Shown piece after piece: positions 24,550 to 33,445 of a stretch of 64,000 bases of DNA. Each line of letters opens with the position of its first letter. The stretch's first letter is position 1. The translations under genes and the position numbers were made by a program. The stretch spans positions 310,001 to 374,000 of the forward strand of contig NZ_JABEKS010000002.1 in the NCBI RefSeq assembly GCF_012985205.1, written 5' to 3'. The notes under the pieces were generated by a model. That model saw only the letters and a list, made by a program, of their open reading frames with translations. It was not told the origin of the DNA and did not search any database. The stretch comes from Planctomonas sp. JC2975 (GTDB lineage: Bacteria; Actinomycetota; Actinomycetes; Actinomycetales; Microbacteriaceae).

Positions 24550-25185
24550 TCAGCTCGGCAGATTCGCGAGCACACCGGCGATCACGGGGCTGGCGTCGCC
24601 CGGTTCGGTGAAGTCCTTCGACGACGCGACGACCCAGTATTTGCCGGTGAACGCCTGCGCGACGCCGGATCCGTGGTCGACGCTGAAGTACCCCATCACC
24701 TTCGGCGGCACCCCGTACGTCGGCACGACGTTGCTGTGCGTGATGGCGTCGTTCTTGAGGCTGGTGAAGTCGCCTGAGGCGGGCTGCGCGATCGACACCG
24801 CAACGATGCCGCCGCTCGACGCGTTCGCGTAGCCGCACGCGACACCGGCGTACGAGACCGCTTTGGCGGCATCGGATCCCTTGTCAGGCTGGTAGCCGGA
24901 CGCCGGGACGAGCGGCGGAACCATCGCGGCGAGCTGGGCGGTCGTGAGCACCTGATCGCACGTCAGCGTCACAGGCGTCGGTTTGGCGGTAGGGCTGGCC
25001 GACGCCTTCGGGGTCGTGGACGGCGCATCCGACGCCTTCGCTCCTGCAGACTGCGACGCGGATGCCGCGGGCGACGACGAAGCCTGGCATCCGGTAAGCA
25101 GGAGTGCGGATGCCGCAACGAGCGTCACTGCGGCGGCACTGCCGGACAGCGAACGACTCGGACGGCGAAGACGAGGTATGCGCAT
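24550..25185 (-). CDS. Secreted lipoprotein of unknown function
   Basis: The 211-residue precursor has a basic start (MRIPRLRRPSRS), a hydrophobic core and the lipobox LLTGC at about residues 27-31. Signal peptidase II should release it as a membrane-anchored lipoprotein. A Ser/Ala/Pro/Thr-rich linker follows to about residue 75, then a globular domain with two cysteines (TCDQVL, VACGYAN) that may form a disulfide. ATG 25185 is preceded by GGAAG at 7 nt. No family recognised. Confidence 0.8.
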   Translation of the reverse strand: MRIPRLRRPSRSLSGSAAAVTLVAASALLLTGCQASSSPAASASQSAGAKASDAPSTTPKASASPTAKPTPVTLTCDQVLTTAQLAAMVPPLVPASGYQPDKGSDAAKAVSYAGVACGYANASSGGIVAVSIAQPASGDFTSLKNDAITHSNVVPTYGVPPKVMGYFSVDHGSGVAQAFTGKYWVVASSKDFTEPGDASPVIAGVLANLPS

Positions 25186-25310
25186 GGGAAGACTTCCGAG
25201 AGCGGTGGGGGTCGCGTGCCGACGGTGGGGGTCGCGTGCGGACGAGGATACCAAGACCGGGTGAGGCCTCGGCATCCGCTCGCGGGATCGGGCGTCCAGG
25301 TGCTGCCCGA

Positions 25311-25316
25311 TAGACT
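25311..25316 (+). promoter_or_regulatory. -10 element of argS
   Basis: TAGACT, 8 nt before GTG 25325; no ribosome site. The transcript would carry 1-2 leader bases at most. Confidence 0.45.
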
Positions 25317-25324
25317 TGGCGGTC

Positions 25325-27007
25325 GTGAATCCCGATCAGCTCGCCGACCAGTTGTACGCCATCATCACGCGCGTGGTGGACGCTCGACGTGCGAAGCAGG
25401 GATCGGCCGAGACGGCGCCGGTGCTCGAGCGTTCGGACATCCGGCTGGAGCGTCCGAAGAACCGGGACCACGGCGACTGGGCGTCGAACGCGGCCATGCG
25501 GCTGGCGAAGCCGCTCGGCGTGAACCCGCGCGACCTTGCGCAGGAGATCGCGCTGGAGAGCGAGCGTCTCGACGGCGTGGCATCAGCAGAGGTGGCAGGA
25601 CCCGGCTTCATCAACTTCCGACTCGACGCGGCTGCCGCAGGCGCCCTCGCGAAGACGATCGTCGACGCGGGCGAGGCCTATGGCCAGAACGTCACGCAGG
25701 CCGGACGCACGATCAACCTCGAGTTCGTCTCCGCGAACCCGACGGGTCCGCTGCACATTGCGCACACCAGGTGGGCGGCGCTCGGCGACTCGATCGCCCG
25801 CGTGCTCAAGGCGTCGGGTGCCGAGGTCGCCAGCGAGTACTACATCAACGATGCCGGTGCCCAGATGGACAAGTTCGGCGCCTCGGTGCTCGCCGCAGCC
25901 AAGGGCGAGCCGACGCCAGAGGGCGGCTACCCGGGTCAATACATCGCCGATCTGGGGGCAGCGGTGCTGGAGCGCGAACCCGACCTGCTGTCCTTGTCCG
26001 ATGAGGATGCGCTCACTCGCGCGCGAGAGATCGCCTACCACCTGCAGTTGACCGAGATCCGTCAGGAGTTGAAGGATTTCAACGTCGAATTCGACGTGTA
26101 CTTCAGCGAGCGGACCCTGCACCAGACGAATGCGGATACCGGGACGAGCCTCGTCGACGACGCGGTGGAGCGTCTCCGCAAGCAGGGCCACGTGTTCGAT
26201 GCCGATGATGCCGTGTGGGTGCGCACCACTGATTTCGGCGATGACAAAGACCGAGTCATCCGCCGGGGCAACGGTGTCTACACGTACTTCGCCGCTGATG
26301 CCGCCTATTACCTGAGTAAGTCCGACCGTGGCTTCCAACACAAGATCTACCTGCTGGGCGCCGACCACCACGGCTATGTGAACCGCCTTCGCGCGCTCGC
26401 CGGTGCCGCGGGCGATGATCCCGATCGCGACATCGAGGTGCTCATCGGGCAGATCGTGAGCGTTAACGGAGCCCGGCTATCGAAGCGCGCTGGCAACGTC
26501 ATCGAGCTCGCCGACCTGCAGAAGTGGCTCGGCACGGACGCGCTCCGCTACTCGCTCGGCCGTTCGCCCGCGGACTCGCCGCTTGCGCTCGACCCAGAGG
26601 TCCTGCGCAGCCACTCGAACGACAATCCGGTGTACTACGTGCAGTACGCCCACGCGCGCACCCGCTCAGTTGCGCGCAACGCTGAGGTGGCCGGGATCAC
26701 GCGCAGCGCCTTCGCGCCGGAGCTGCTGACGCACGAGACCGAGGCGGCACTGCTGGGCGCACTGCAGGAGTTCCCGCGCATCGTGGCGTTGGCGGCGGAC
26801 CTGCGCGAGCCGCACCGCGTCGCCCGCTACATCGAGGAGGTGGCAGGGCTGTACCACAAGTGGTACGACAACTGCCGGGTCATTCCGCTCGGCGAGGAGC
26901 CGATCACCGACCTTCACCGCACTCGGCTCTGGCTGAACGATGCGACAGGCCAGGTCATCCGCAACGGACTCGGACTCCTCGGGGTCTCGGCGCCGGAGCG
27001 CATGTAG
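25325..27007 (+). CDS. argS: Arginyl-tRNA synthetase
   Basis: The 560-residue class I synthetase has an N-terminal Add1 domain (about 1-100) and the HIGH-type motif in ANPTGPLHIAHTRWA. The KMSKS equivalent is GARLSKRAGN. The C-terminal DALR anticodon-binding domain contains NPVYYVQYAHARTRS. It attaches arginine to tRNA-Arg, one of which lies 0.9 kb upstream. It begins the conserved block leading to lysA-hom-thrC-thrB. GTG 25325 is preferred to an in-frame TTG at 25316. Confidence 0.95.
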   Translation: MNPDQLADQLYAIITRVVDARRAKQGSAETAPVLERSDIRLERPKNRDHGDWASNAAMRLAKPLGVNPRDLAQEIALESERLDGVASAEVAGPGFINFRLDAAAAGALAKTIVDAGEAYGQNVTQAGRTINLEFVSANPTGPLHIAHTRWAALGDSIARVLKASGAEVASEYYINDAGAQMDKFGASVLAAAKGEPTPEGGYPGQYIADLGAAVLEREPDLLSLSDEDALTRAREIAYHLQLTEIRQELKDFNVEFDVYFSERTLHQTNADTGTSLVDDAVERLRKQGHVFDADDAVWVRTTDFGDDKDRVIRRGNGVYTYFAADAAYYLSKSDRGFQHKIYLLGADHHGYVNRLRALAGAAGDDPDRDIEVLIGQIVSVNGARLSKRAGNVIELADLQKWLGTDALRYSLGRSPADSPLALDPEVLRSHSNDNPVYYVQYAHARTRSVARNAEVAGITRSAFAPELLTHETEAALLGALQEFPRIVALAADLREPHRVARYIEEVAGLYHKWYDNCRVIPLGEEPITDLHRTRLWLNDATGQVIRNGLGLLGVSAPERM

Positions 27008-27067
27008 CGAAACCACACGGTTGCCGGTCTCGACCGGCGTACGGCACCGAGACGTGAACGGGGGACC

Positions 27068-27934
27068 ATGTCGACGCAGGACCAGCCGACCGAGCCGCTT
27101 CGGGCATCCGACGAAGGGGCGACCAACCCGTACGCGGAGGGGACCGCCGCGGGGAGTGGTTCGGGCGGCACGAAACCGCCATCGGGTGCTGCACGTCGCC
27201 GTCGCGGGCTGCGGCCGTGGATCTGGGCCGTTGGCGCGGTCGTCGTCGTGGTCGGGCTGTACTTCGCAGCGGATGCCGTTGTGCGGCAGATCGCGCAGAA
27301 CACGGTCCGCGATCAGATCGAGAAGCAGCTGCCCGCCGACGTCACCGTGAAGAACCTCGACGTGACGATCCACGGATTCTCCGTCATCGCGCAGCTCATC
27401 GGCGGATCGCTCGACAAGGTCGACCTGCACTCGAGCGACGTCCAGGTGGACGGCAACCGCCTGAGCGGCACGATCGTGGCCCACGGCATCCCGCTGGATT
27501 CGACGAAGCCCGTTCATCGCATCGACGGCTCGATGACGATCGGACAGGCCGCCGTCAACGGCCTCGTCGACCTCCCGAACGACACGACCGTCACGTTGGA
27601 CCACAACGAAGTCGGCCTGAAGGGAACCGGGCAGATCCTCGGCATCGACGTGGGCTACACGGCGAGCGTGAGCCCGGCGCTGAAGGATGCCAAGACCATC
27701 GTGCTCACCCCGCTGAACGTCAGCGTCACCGCGGGCGGCGGCTCCCTCGATGTCACGCGCTTCGCGAAGGACCTGCTGCCGTCGACCATCTCGATCTGCG
27801 TCGCACAGTACCTGCCGGATGGCGTCGACGCCACGGGACTCGCCATCTCGAAGGCCGAGGCTCACGTCTCAGTGGGCGCCGACGACATCGTCCTCGACGA
27901 GAAAAACCTGCAGACCAAGGGCTCCTGCACCTGA
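27068..27934 (+). CDS. DUF2993 (LmeA-like) membrane-anchored protein
   Basis: The 288-residue protein has a disordered, Pro/Gly-rich cytoplasmic start (about 1-50), one TM anchor (WIWAVGAVVVVVGLYFAADAVV, split by charged flanks) and an extracytoplasmic beta-rich domain. That domain has the QNTVRDQIEKQL entry typical of DUF2993. Family member LmeA of Mycobacterium binds phospholipids and affects lipoglycan synthesis; a similar envelope role is inferred. It interrupts the usual argS-lysA adjacency. Confidence 0.82.
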   Translation: MSTQDQPTEPLRASDEGATNPYAEGTAAGSGSGGTKPPSGAARRRRGLRPWIWAVGAVVVVVGLYFAADAVVRQIAQNTVRDQIEKQLPADVTVKNLDVTIHGFSVIAQLIGGSLDKVDLHSSDVQVDGNRLSGTIVAHGIPLDSTKPVHRIDGSMTIGQAAVNGLVDLPNDTTVTLDHNEVGLKGTGQILGIDVGYTASVSPALKDAKTIVLTPLNVSVTAGGGSLDVTRFAKDLLPSTISICVAQYLPDGVDATGLAISKAEAHVSVGADDIVLDEKNLQTKGSCT

Positions 27935-27943
27935 CCCCATCCC

Positions 27944-28009
27944 CGAGGGTGCCCGATATTCCTTGCGAGGGTGCTCGTTAGTCCTCTCGATGGTGCCGGT
28001 TTGTGCACC
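27944..28009. repeat. Three 22-bp degenerate tandem units upstream of lysA
   Basis: Units start at 27944, 27966 and 27988 with CGAKGGTGCYCG-like heads. They are followed by CACCCGCGA (28006-28014) and its complement TCGCGGGTG (28066-28074), which can pair over a 51-nt loop containing two GCGAGTGC copies. Possible structured leader or recombination-derived array. Confidence 0.5.
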
Positions 28010-28230
28010 CGCGAGTGCATGTCAGTATCCGCGCGAGTGCAACGCCGTAGGTCCGGGTCGCACTTTCGCGGGTGAGGCGGCGACCGACACTGAAGTATGA
28101 CGGCGCCGCTTTCGGGAGCTGGGATACCAGCGGATAGGATTTCGGAACGCGCATTCGCGCATGTCTGAAGGCTTCAGGGGCCAATCCGGGTCCGCTCGCC
28201 AGCCCATCCCACTGTTCGAGGTGACACTCC

Positions 28231-29763
28231 GTGCCCGACAATCCGCTGGCCCCCGCTTGGTTGCGCTCCCCACAGGACGCCAACGACTTCGCGCCCGACG
28301 TCTGGCCGCCGAGCCTGACGCGAGATCCCGACGGCGTCGCGACGATCGCCGGCGTGCGCGTCGACGAGCTCGCCCGGGAGTTCGGCACCCCGCTGTATGT
28401 GCTCGATGAGGAATATGTCCGCGAGACCGCACGACGCGTGCGTTCCGCCTTCGCCGACGCATTCGAGCGCGTCGGGTCCACGGCAGAGGTGTATTACGCG
28501 GGCAAGGCGTTCCTGACCACGGATGTCGCCCGCTGGGTCACGGAGGCCGGCCTGCGCATCGACGTCGCGAGCGGTGGCGAACTCGCCGTGGCGCTCGCTG
28601 CCGGCGTGGATCCCGCGCGCCTCGGATTCCATGGCAACAACAAGTCGGCCGCGGAGCTCGACCGCGCGGTCGGCATCGGCGTCGGCACGGTCGTGATCGA
28701 CTCGGAACAAGAGGTGGCGCGGGTGGCCGCGGCGGCATCCGCTCACGGACGCACGCAGCGCGTCAGGTTGCGCGTGCGCACCGGCGTGCACGCGCACACG
28801 CACGACTTCCTCGCCACGGCCCACGAGGACCAGAAGTTCGGCGTTGCGCTCGACGATGTCGAGCGGATCGTCGCGGACATCCGCTCGCGCGACGGCCTCG
28901 AGTTCGTCGGCCTGCACGCCCACATCGGCTCCCAGATCTTCGGATCGGATGGCTTCGCCGAGTCGGCAGCGCGCCTCCTGCAGGTGCACGCGCGCCTTCT
29001 CTCCGGCGGCGCCGTCCCCGAGCTGAACCTCGGCGGCGGATTCGGCATCGCGTACACCACGGCCGACGAGGCGGAGCAGATCGAGAGCCTCGCCGAGAGC
29101 ATCGCGCAGGTCGTGGCCGCAGCGTGCGAGGAGGCGAACGTGCCCGTGCCGATCGTCTGCTTCGAACCGGGCCGCGCCATCGTCGGCCGCGCAGGCATCA
29201 CGCTCTACACGGTCGGCACCACCAAGGCCGTCACGCTGGACGCCGCAGGCGCCGCGGCAAAGCGCCTCTACGTGAGCGTCGACGGCGGCATGAGCGACAA
29301 CGCGAGGCCGGCTCTCTACGGAGCCGACTATTCAGCGCGGATCGTGGGACGCACCTCCGCCGCGGATCCCGTGCTCGTGCGCGTGGCCGGCAAGCACTGC
29401 GAGTCCGGCGACATCGTCGTGGACGCGGAGTACCTGCCAGGGGACGTCGCGCCAGATGACCTCCTGGCGCTCGCCGCGACCGGCGCGTACTGCTGGTCGC
29501 TGTCCAGCAACTACAACTACCTGCCACGCCCGGCGGTCGTCGCCGTGCGCGACGGTGCGGCCCGCGCCATCGTGAGAGGCGAGACCATCGACGACCTGCT
29601 CGCCCGCGACCTCGGCGCCCGGCACAGCACCGCAACGGCGTTCCCGCCGGTGAGAGAAGCGGATGTCCCCGGCCCGCTCGCCCGTGCCGGCCACCACCCT
29701 GGTGGGCCTGGTGCTGCTCCAGACGGGGGCCACGCGCGACACGAAGCCAAGGAGGAGCCGTGA
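28231..29763 (+). CDS. lysA: Diaminopimelate decarboxylase
   Basis: The 510-residue PLP enzyme of the alanine-racemase fold has the PLP lysine in YYAGKAF (Lys92), HGNNKS, HAHIGSQ and GGGFGIAYT phosphate-binding turns. Active-site Cys from the partner subunit lies in HCESGD, with YNYLPRP near the end. It decarboxylates meso-diaminopimelate to lysine. The C-terminus is about 40 residues longer than usual (Pro/Gly/His-rich). GTG start; the stop overlaps hom by 4 nt, so lysine and threonine genes share a transcript. Confidence 0.95.
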   Translation: MPDNPLAPAWLRSPQDANDFAPDVWPPSLTRDPDGVATIAGVRVDELAREFGTPLYVLDEEYVRETARRVRSAFADAFERVGSTAEVYYAGKAFLTTDVARWVTEAGLRIDVASGGELAVALAAGVDPARLGFHGNNKSAAELDRAVGIGVGTVVIDSEQEVARVAAAASAHGRTQRVRLRVRTGVHAHTHDFLATAHEDQKFGVALDDVERIVADIRSRDGLEFVGLHAHIGSQIFGSDGFAESAARLLQVHARLLSGGAVPELNLGGGFGIAYTTADEAEQIESLAESIAQVVAAACEEANVPVPIVCFEPGRAIVGRAGITLYTVGTTKAVTLDAAGAAAKRLYVSVDGGMSDNARPALYGADYSARIVGRTSAADPVLVRVAGKHCESGDIVVDAEYLPGDVAPDDLLALAATGAYCWSLSSNYNYLPRPAVVAVRDGAARAIVRGETIDDLLARDLGARHSTATAFPPVREADVPGPLARAGHHPGGPGAAPDGGHARHEAKEEP

Positions 29764-31118
29764 TCGACTACCGCACGCTCAAGGTCGCGCTGCTCGGCGC
29801 GGGATCCGTCGGCTCCAATGTTGCGAAGCTCCTGCTCGACCACGGCGACGAGTTGGCAGCCCGTGTCGGCGCGGGACTCGAGCTCGTCGGTATCGCGGTG
29901 CGCGACGTGGACGCACCGCGGCGCACCGACCTTCCGCGCGAACTGTTCACGACAGACGCCCGTTCATTGATCCTCAGCGCCGACATCGTGATTGAGCTGA
30001 TGGGCGGCGTGGATCCGGCACGCGAATACGTGCTCCTGGCGCTGACGTCCGGTGCCGACGTGATCACGGGCAACAAGGCGCTGCTCGCCGAACACGGACC
30101 GGAGCTCTTCGCCGCGGCGGAACAAGTCGGCGCACAGCTCTACTACGAGGCGGCCGTCGCCGGAGCGATCCCGATCATCCGCCCACTGCGCGACAGTCTG
30201 GCGGGCGACCGGGTCGAGCGCATCCTCGGCATCGTCAACGGCACGACCAACTTCATCCTCGACCGCATGGACACCGCCGGCGACGACATGGAGTCCGCGC
30301 TCGAGGTCGCGACGGAACTCGGATATGCCGAGCGCAGCGATCCCTCTGCTGACATCGAGGGATACGACGCCGCGGCCAAGGCCGCCATCCTCGCCGGCCT
30401 TGCGTTCCACACGACCGTGCCGCTGGAGTCAGTCCACCGCGAGGGCATCACATCCGTGACCGCGCAACAGGTCGAGGCCGCAAGGGCCGGCGGATACGTG
30501 ATCAAGCTCCTCGCGATCTGCGAGCGCGTCACGGACGAGGGCGGCACCGAAGGCGTTTCGGCGCGTGTGTATCCCGCGCTCGTGCCGCGTGAGCATCCGC
30601 TCGCCGCCGTGCGCGGCGTGCACAACGCGGTGTTCGTGCAGGCGGCAGCGGCAGGAGACCTCATGTTCTATGGAGCGGGAGCAGGCGGACTGCAGACGGC
30701 CTCCGCTGTGCTCGGCGATGTCGTCTCCGCGGCGCGCAGACACGTGGTCGGCGGCCCCGGGGTGGCGGAGTCGACGCACGCCGACCTGCCGGTCCTCGAT
30801 GTCGGAGCCGTCCGCACGCGGTACCAGATCACGCTCCTCGTGACGGATGCTCCCGGTGTGCTCTCGCGCATCGCGGCCGTCTTCGCCCGGCACGACGTTT
30901 CCGTCGAGACCGTGACCCAGACCGTCGCGTCCGCGCGGGTCCCGTCGGCGGCTCCGGCGGGCTCAGCGGACGGTCGGGAAGTCCCCGCCGGCACGGCTAC
31001 GCTGGTCATCGGAACGCACGTGGCGTTCGAGTCCGCACTTGCGGCGACGGTCGAGACCCTTCGGGCGAGCGAAGAGGTCGTGCGGGTCACCGCTGTTCTA
31101 CGAGTTGAAGGAGTCTGA
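29760..31118 (+). CDS. hom: Homoserine dehydrogenase
   Basis: The 452-residue enzyme has an N-terminal Rossmann domain (ALLGAGSVGSNVAKLL) and the catalytic core GNKALLAEHG, YEAAVAGAIPIIRPL, NGTTNFILDRM. A C-terminal ACT domain starts ITLLVTDAPGVLSRIAAVF and probably senses threonine. It reduces aspartate semialdehyde to homoserine. A Ser/Ala/Pro-rich loop interrupts the ACT domain. GTG 29760 lies behind GGAG and overlaps the lysA stop (GTGA). Confidence 0.95.
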   Translation: MIDYRTLKVALLGAGSVGSNVAKLLLDHGDELAARVGAGLELVGIAVRDVDAPRRTDLPRELFTTDARSLILSADIVIELMGGVDPAREYVLLALTSGADVITGNKALLAEHGPELFAAAEQVGAQLYYEAAVAGAIPIIRPLRDSLAGDRVERILGIVNGTTNFILDRMDTAGDDMESALEVATELGYAERSDPSADIEGYDAAAKAAILAGLAFHTTVPLESVHREGITSVTAQQVEAARAGGYVIKLLAICERVTDEGGTEGVSARVYPALVPREHPLAAVRGVHNAVFVQAAAAGDLMFYGAGAGGLQTASAVLGDVVSAARRHVVGGPGVAESTHADLPVLDVGAVRTRYQITLLVTDAPGVLSRIAAVFARHDVSVETVTQTVASARVPSAAPAGSADGREVPAGTATLVIGTHVAFESALAATVETLRASEEVVRVTAVLRVEGV

Positions 31119-31119
31119 C

Positions 31120-32220
31120 GTGGCGCACCAATGGCAGGGCGTTCTGCGCGAATACGCCGACCGTCTCGATGTGACGGAGGCGACGCCGATCGTCACGCTG
31201 GGCGAGGGCGGTACGCCTCTGATCCCGGCCGCCGCGCTGTCGCGTCGCACCGGAGCGGATGTCTACGTCAAGTTCGAGGGCATGAACCCGACCGGCTCCT
31301 TCAAGGACCGCGGCATGACCATGGCCGTCTCCAAGGCGGTCGAGGGCGGTGCTAAGGCCGTGATCTGCGCCTCCACCGGCAACACCTCGGCATCCGCTGC
31401 CGCTTACGCGACGCATGCCGGCATCAAGGCCGTCGTGCTCGTCCCCGAGGGCAAGATCGCGATGGGCAAGCTCAGCCAGGCGATCGCGCACAACGCGGAG
31501 CTGCTGCAGGTGCGCGGCAACTTCGACGACTGCCTCGACATCGCACGCGAGCTCGCGGCCGAGTATCCGGTTCACCTGGTCAACTCCGTGAACAACGACC
31601 GCATCGAAGGCCAGAAGACGGCTGCGTTCGAGGTCGTCGAGGTGCTCGGCGATGCGCCCGACGTCCACTTCATCCCCGTCGGCAATGCCGGCAACTACAC
31701 CGCGTACACGCGCGGCTACACGGAGGAGGCCGAGCGCGGCGTCTCCACCAAGGTGCCCCGCATGTTCGGCTTCCAGGCGGCAGGCAGCGCCCCGATCGTG
31801 CTCGGACACCCGGTGAAAGATCCCGACACCGTGGCCAGCGCCATCCGCATCGGCAACCCCGCGTCGTGGGAGCTCGCCCTTGCGGCGCGCGACGCGACCA
31901 ACGGATACTTCGGCGCCATCGACGACGAGAAGATCCTGGCTGCTCAGCGCATCCTCTCGGCCGAGGTCGGCATCTTCGTCGAGCCGGCAAGCGCCATCAG
32001 CGTCGCCGGTCTGCTGGAGCGTTCGGAGGCGGGAGACATCCCGGCCGGATCGCGCGTCGTGCTCACCGTCACCGGCCACGGCTTGAAGGACCCGCAGTGG
32101 GCTCTCCGTCTTCCGGATGGCGGACAGGTGCAGCCGACCTCGGTTCCCGTCGACACGGCGGAGATCGCCGAGGTGCTGGGTCTGAGCCGCGTGGCGCACA
32201 GCTCGCCGGACGCGGTGTGA
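31120..32220 (+). CDS. thrC: Threonine synthase
   Basis: The 366-residue PLP enzyme has the cofactor lysine at residue 62 in NPTGSFKDRG, the STGNTSASAAAYA phosphate/substrate loop and GNAGNYTAY glycine loop of type II threonine synthases. It converts O-phosphohomoserine to threonine. GTG 31120 starts 1 nt after the hom stop and follows AAGGAG by 6 nt. The open frame continues upstream inside hom but that part is not family-like. Confidence 0.95.
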   Translation: MAHQWQGVLREYADRLDVTEATPIVTLGEGGTPLIPAAALSRRTGADVYVKFEGMNPTGSFKDRGMTMAVSKAVEGGAKAVICASTGNTSASAAAYATHAGIKAVVLVPEGKIAMGKLSQAIAHNAELLQVRGNFDDCLDIARELAAEYPVHLVNSVNNDRIEGQKTAAFEVVEVLGDAPDVHFIPVGNAGNYTAYTRGYTEEAERGVSTKVPRMFGFQAAGSAPIVLGHPVKDPDTVASAIRIGNPASWELALAARDATNGYFGAIDDEKILAAQRILSAEVGIFVEPASAISVAGLLERSEAGDIPAGSRVVLTVTGHGLKDPQWALRLPDGGQVQPTSVPVDTAEIAEVLGLSRVAHSSPDAV

Positions 32221-33173
32221 GCGCCGCGGACGTGACGTCGCAGGTCCCCGCCGGCCGCTCCGTGCGGGTCAAGGTTCCGGCCACGTCGGCGAACCTCGGT
32301 CCCGGATTCGACACGCTGGGGCTTGCACTGGCGCTGTACGACGATCTGACGGTCACCGTTCGTGAGGAGCCTGGCGCGACGGTCGAGGTGCACGGCGTCG
32401 GCGAGGGCGAAGTCCCCACCGATGAGTCCAACCTCGTCGTACGGTCCATCGCCCACACGTTCGCTGCCGTCGGCGTGCCCCTTCCCGGGCTCGACCTGGT
32501 GGCGCGCAACGCGATCCCGCACGGTCGCGGTCTCGGATCCTCCGGCGCGGCGATCGTCTCGGGCATCGTGGCGGCGAAGGGCCTCCTCGAAGGCATCGCC
32601 GAACTCGACTCCACCATGCTGCTCGCCCTGGCGACCGAGCTCGAGGGCCACCCCGACAATGTGGCTCCCGCGCTCTTCGGCGGCCTCACGATCGCCTGGA
32701 TGTCGCAGACCGGTCCGGCCCACAAGAAGCTCATCGTGCATCGTGGAGTCTCGCCGCTGGTGTTCGTCCCCGAGCACGTGATGTCGACGGCGCTCGCACG
32801 CAGCCTGCAGCCGGACTCGGTGCCGCACGAGGACGCCGTCTTCAACGTGTCCCGTTCCGCTCTCCTGGTCGCGGCGCTCGTGCAGAGTCCAGAGCTGCTG
32901 CACGCAGCCACGGAGGACAAGCTGCATCAGAACTACCGCGCGCAGGCGATGCCGGAGACGAATCGCCTCATCACCGAACTCCGTTCCGCCGGCTTTCCCG
33001 CCGTCGTGTCGGGAGCCGGTCCCTCGATCTTGGTGTTGTGCAGCGATCCTGCGCAGCGCCTGGCTGCCGCTCAGCTTGTCGCCGACCGTGCCGAGACACC
33101 GTGGCAGCCGCTCATGCTCGCCGTCGACTTCCTCGGTGCGACGGTGCACCGGGTGGAGGAGGACGCGGCCTGA
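32217..33173 (+). CDS. thrB: Homoserine kinase
   Basis: The 318-residue GHMP kinase opens with VKVPATSANLGPGFDTLGLAL, has the ATP loop PHGRGLGSSGAAIVSG and the C-terminal VSGAGPSILVL. It phosphorylates homoserine for the upstream threonine synthase. GTG 32217 overlaps the thrC stop (GTGA); a GTG at 32232 is an alternative. Last gene of the lysA-hom-thrC-thrB unit. Confidence 0.95.
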   Translation: MSAADVTSQVPAGRSVRVKVPATSANLGPGFDTLGLALALYDDLTVTVREEPGATVEVHGVGEGEVPTDESNLVVRSIAHTFAAVGVPLPGLDLVARNAIPHGRGLGSSGAAIVSGIVAAKGLLEGIAELDSTMLLALATELEGHPDNVAPALFGGLTIAWMSQTGPAHKKLIVHRGVSPLVFVPEHVMSTALARSLQPDSVPHEDAVFNVSRSALLVAALVQSPELLHAATEDKLHQNYRAQAMPETNRLITELRSAGFPAVVSGAGPSILVLCSDPAQRLAAAQLVADRAETPWQPLMLAVDFLGATVHRVEEDAA

Positions 33174-33235
33174 TTCGGTGAAGCGCACGTCGAGCATCCG
33201 GCGTGTGCGTGATCGGTCGGGCATGCCGGGGGTGG

Positions 33236-33241
33236 TAGACT
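33236..33241 (+). promoter_or_regulatory. Possible -10 element of rho
   Basis: TAGACT in the thrB-rho gap. It implies a leader of about 200 nt, consistent with the known transcriptional autoregulation of rho genes through their leaders. No clear -35. Confidence 0.35.
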
Positions 33242-33445
33242 GGGCGGCACCTGCCAGACGGCGCGGTAGATACGCGAATCTGGTGTTCGGGTGAAATTCT
33301 TGTAACTCACTGCTGTCGTGCCTGCCCGAAACCCGCGCACGCGATCCCCGACGCACGCGGTCGAACCATGACCGGGCGGCTATCCCACGACACGCACTCT
33401 GGGCGAGGCGGTTCTATGCCCGCCAGAGGAAAGGAATCCTCTTCA

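Noticed and set aside
27935-28230. Lysine riboswitch ahead of lysA
   Set aside because: The complementary segments and repeats do not reproduce the conserved lysine-riboswitch core; only an unspecified structured leader is claimed.
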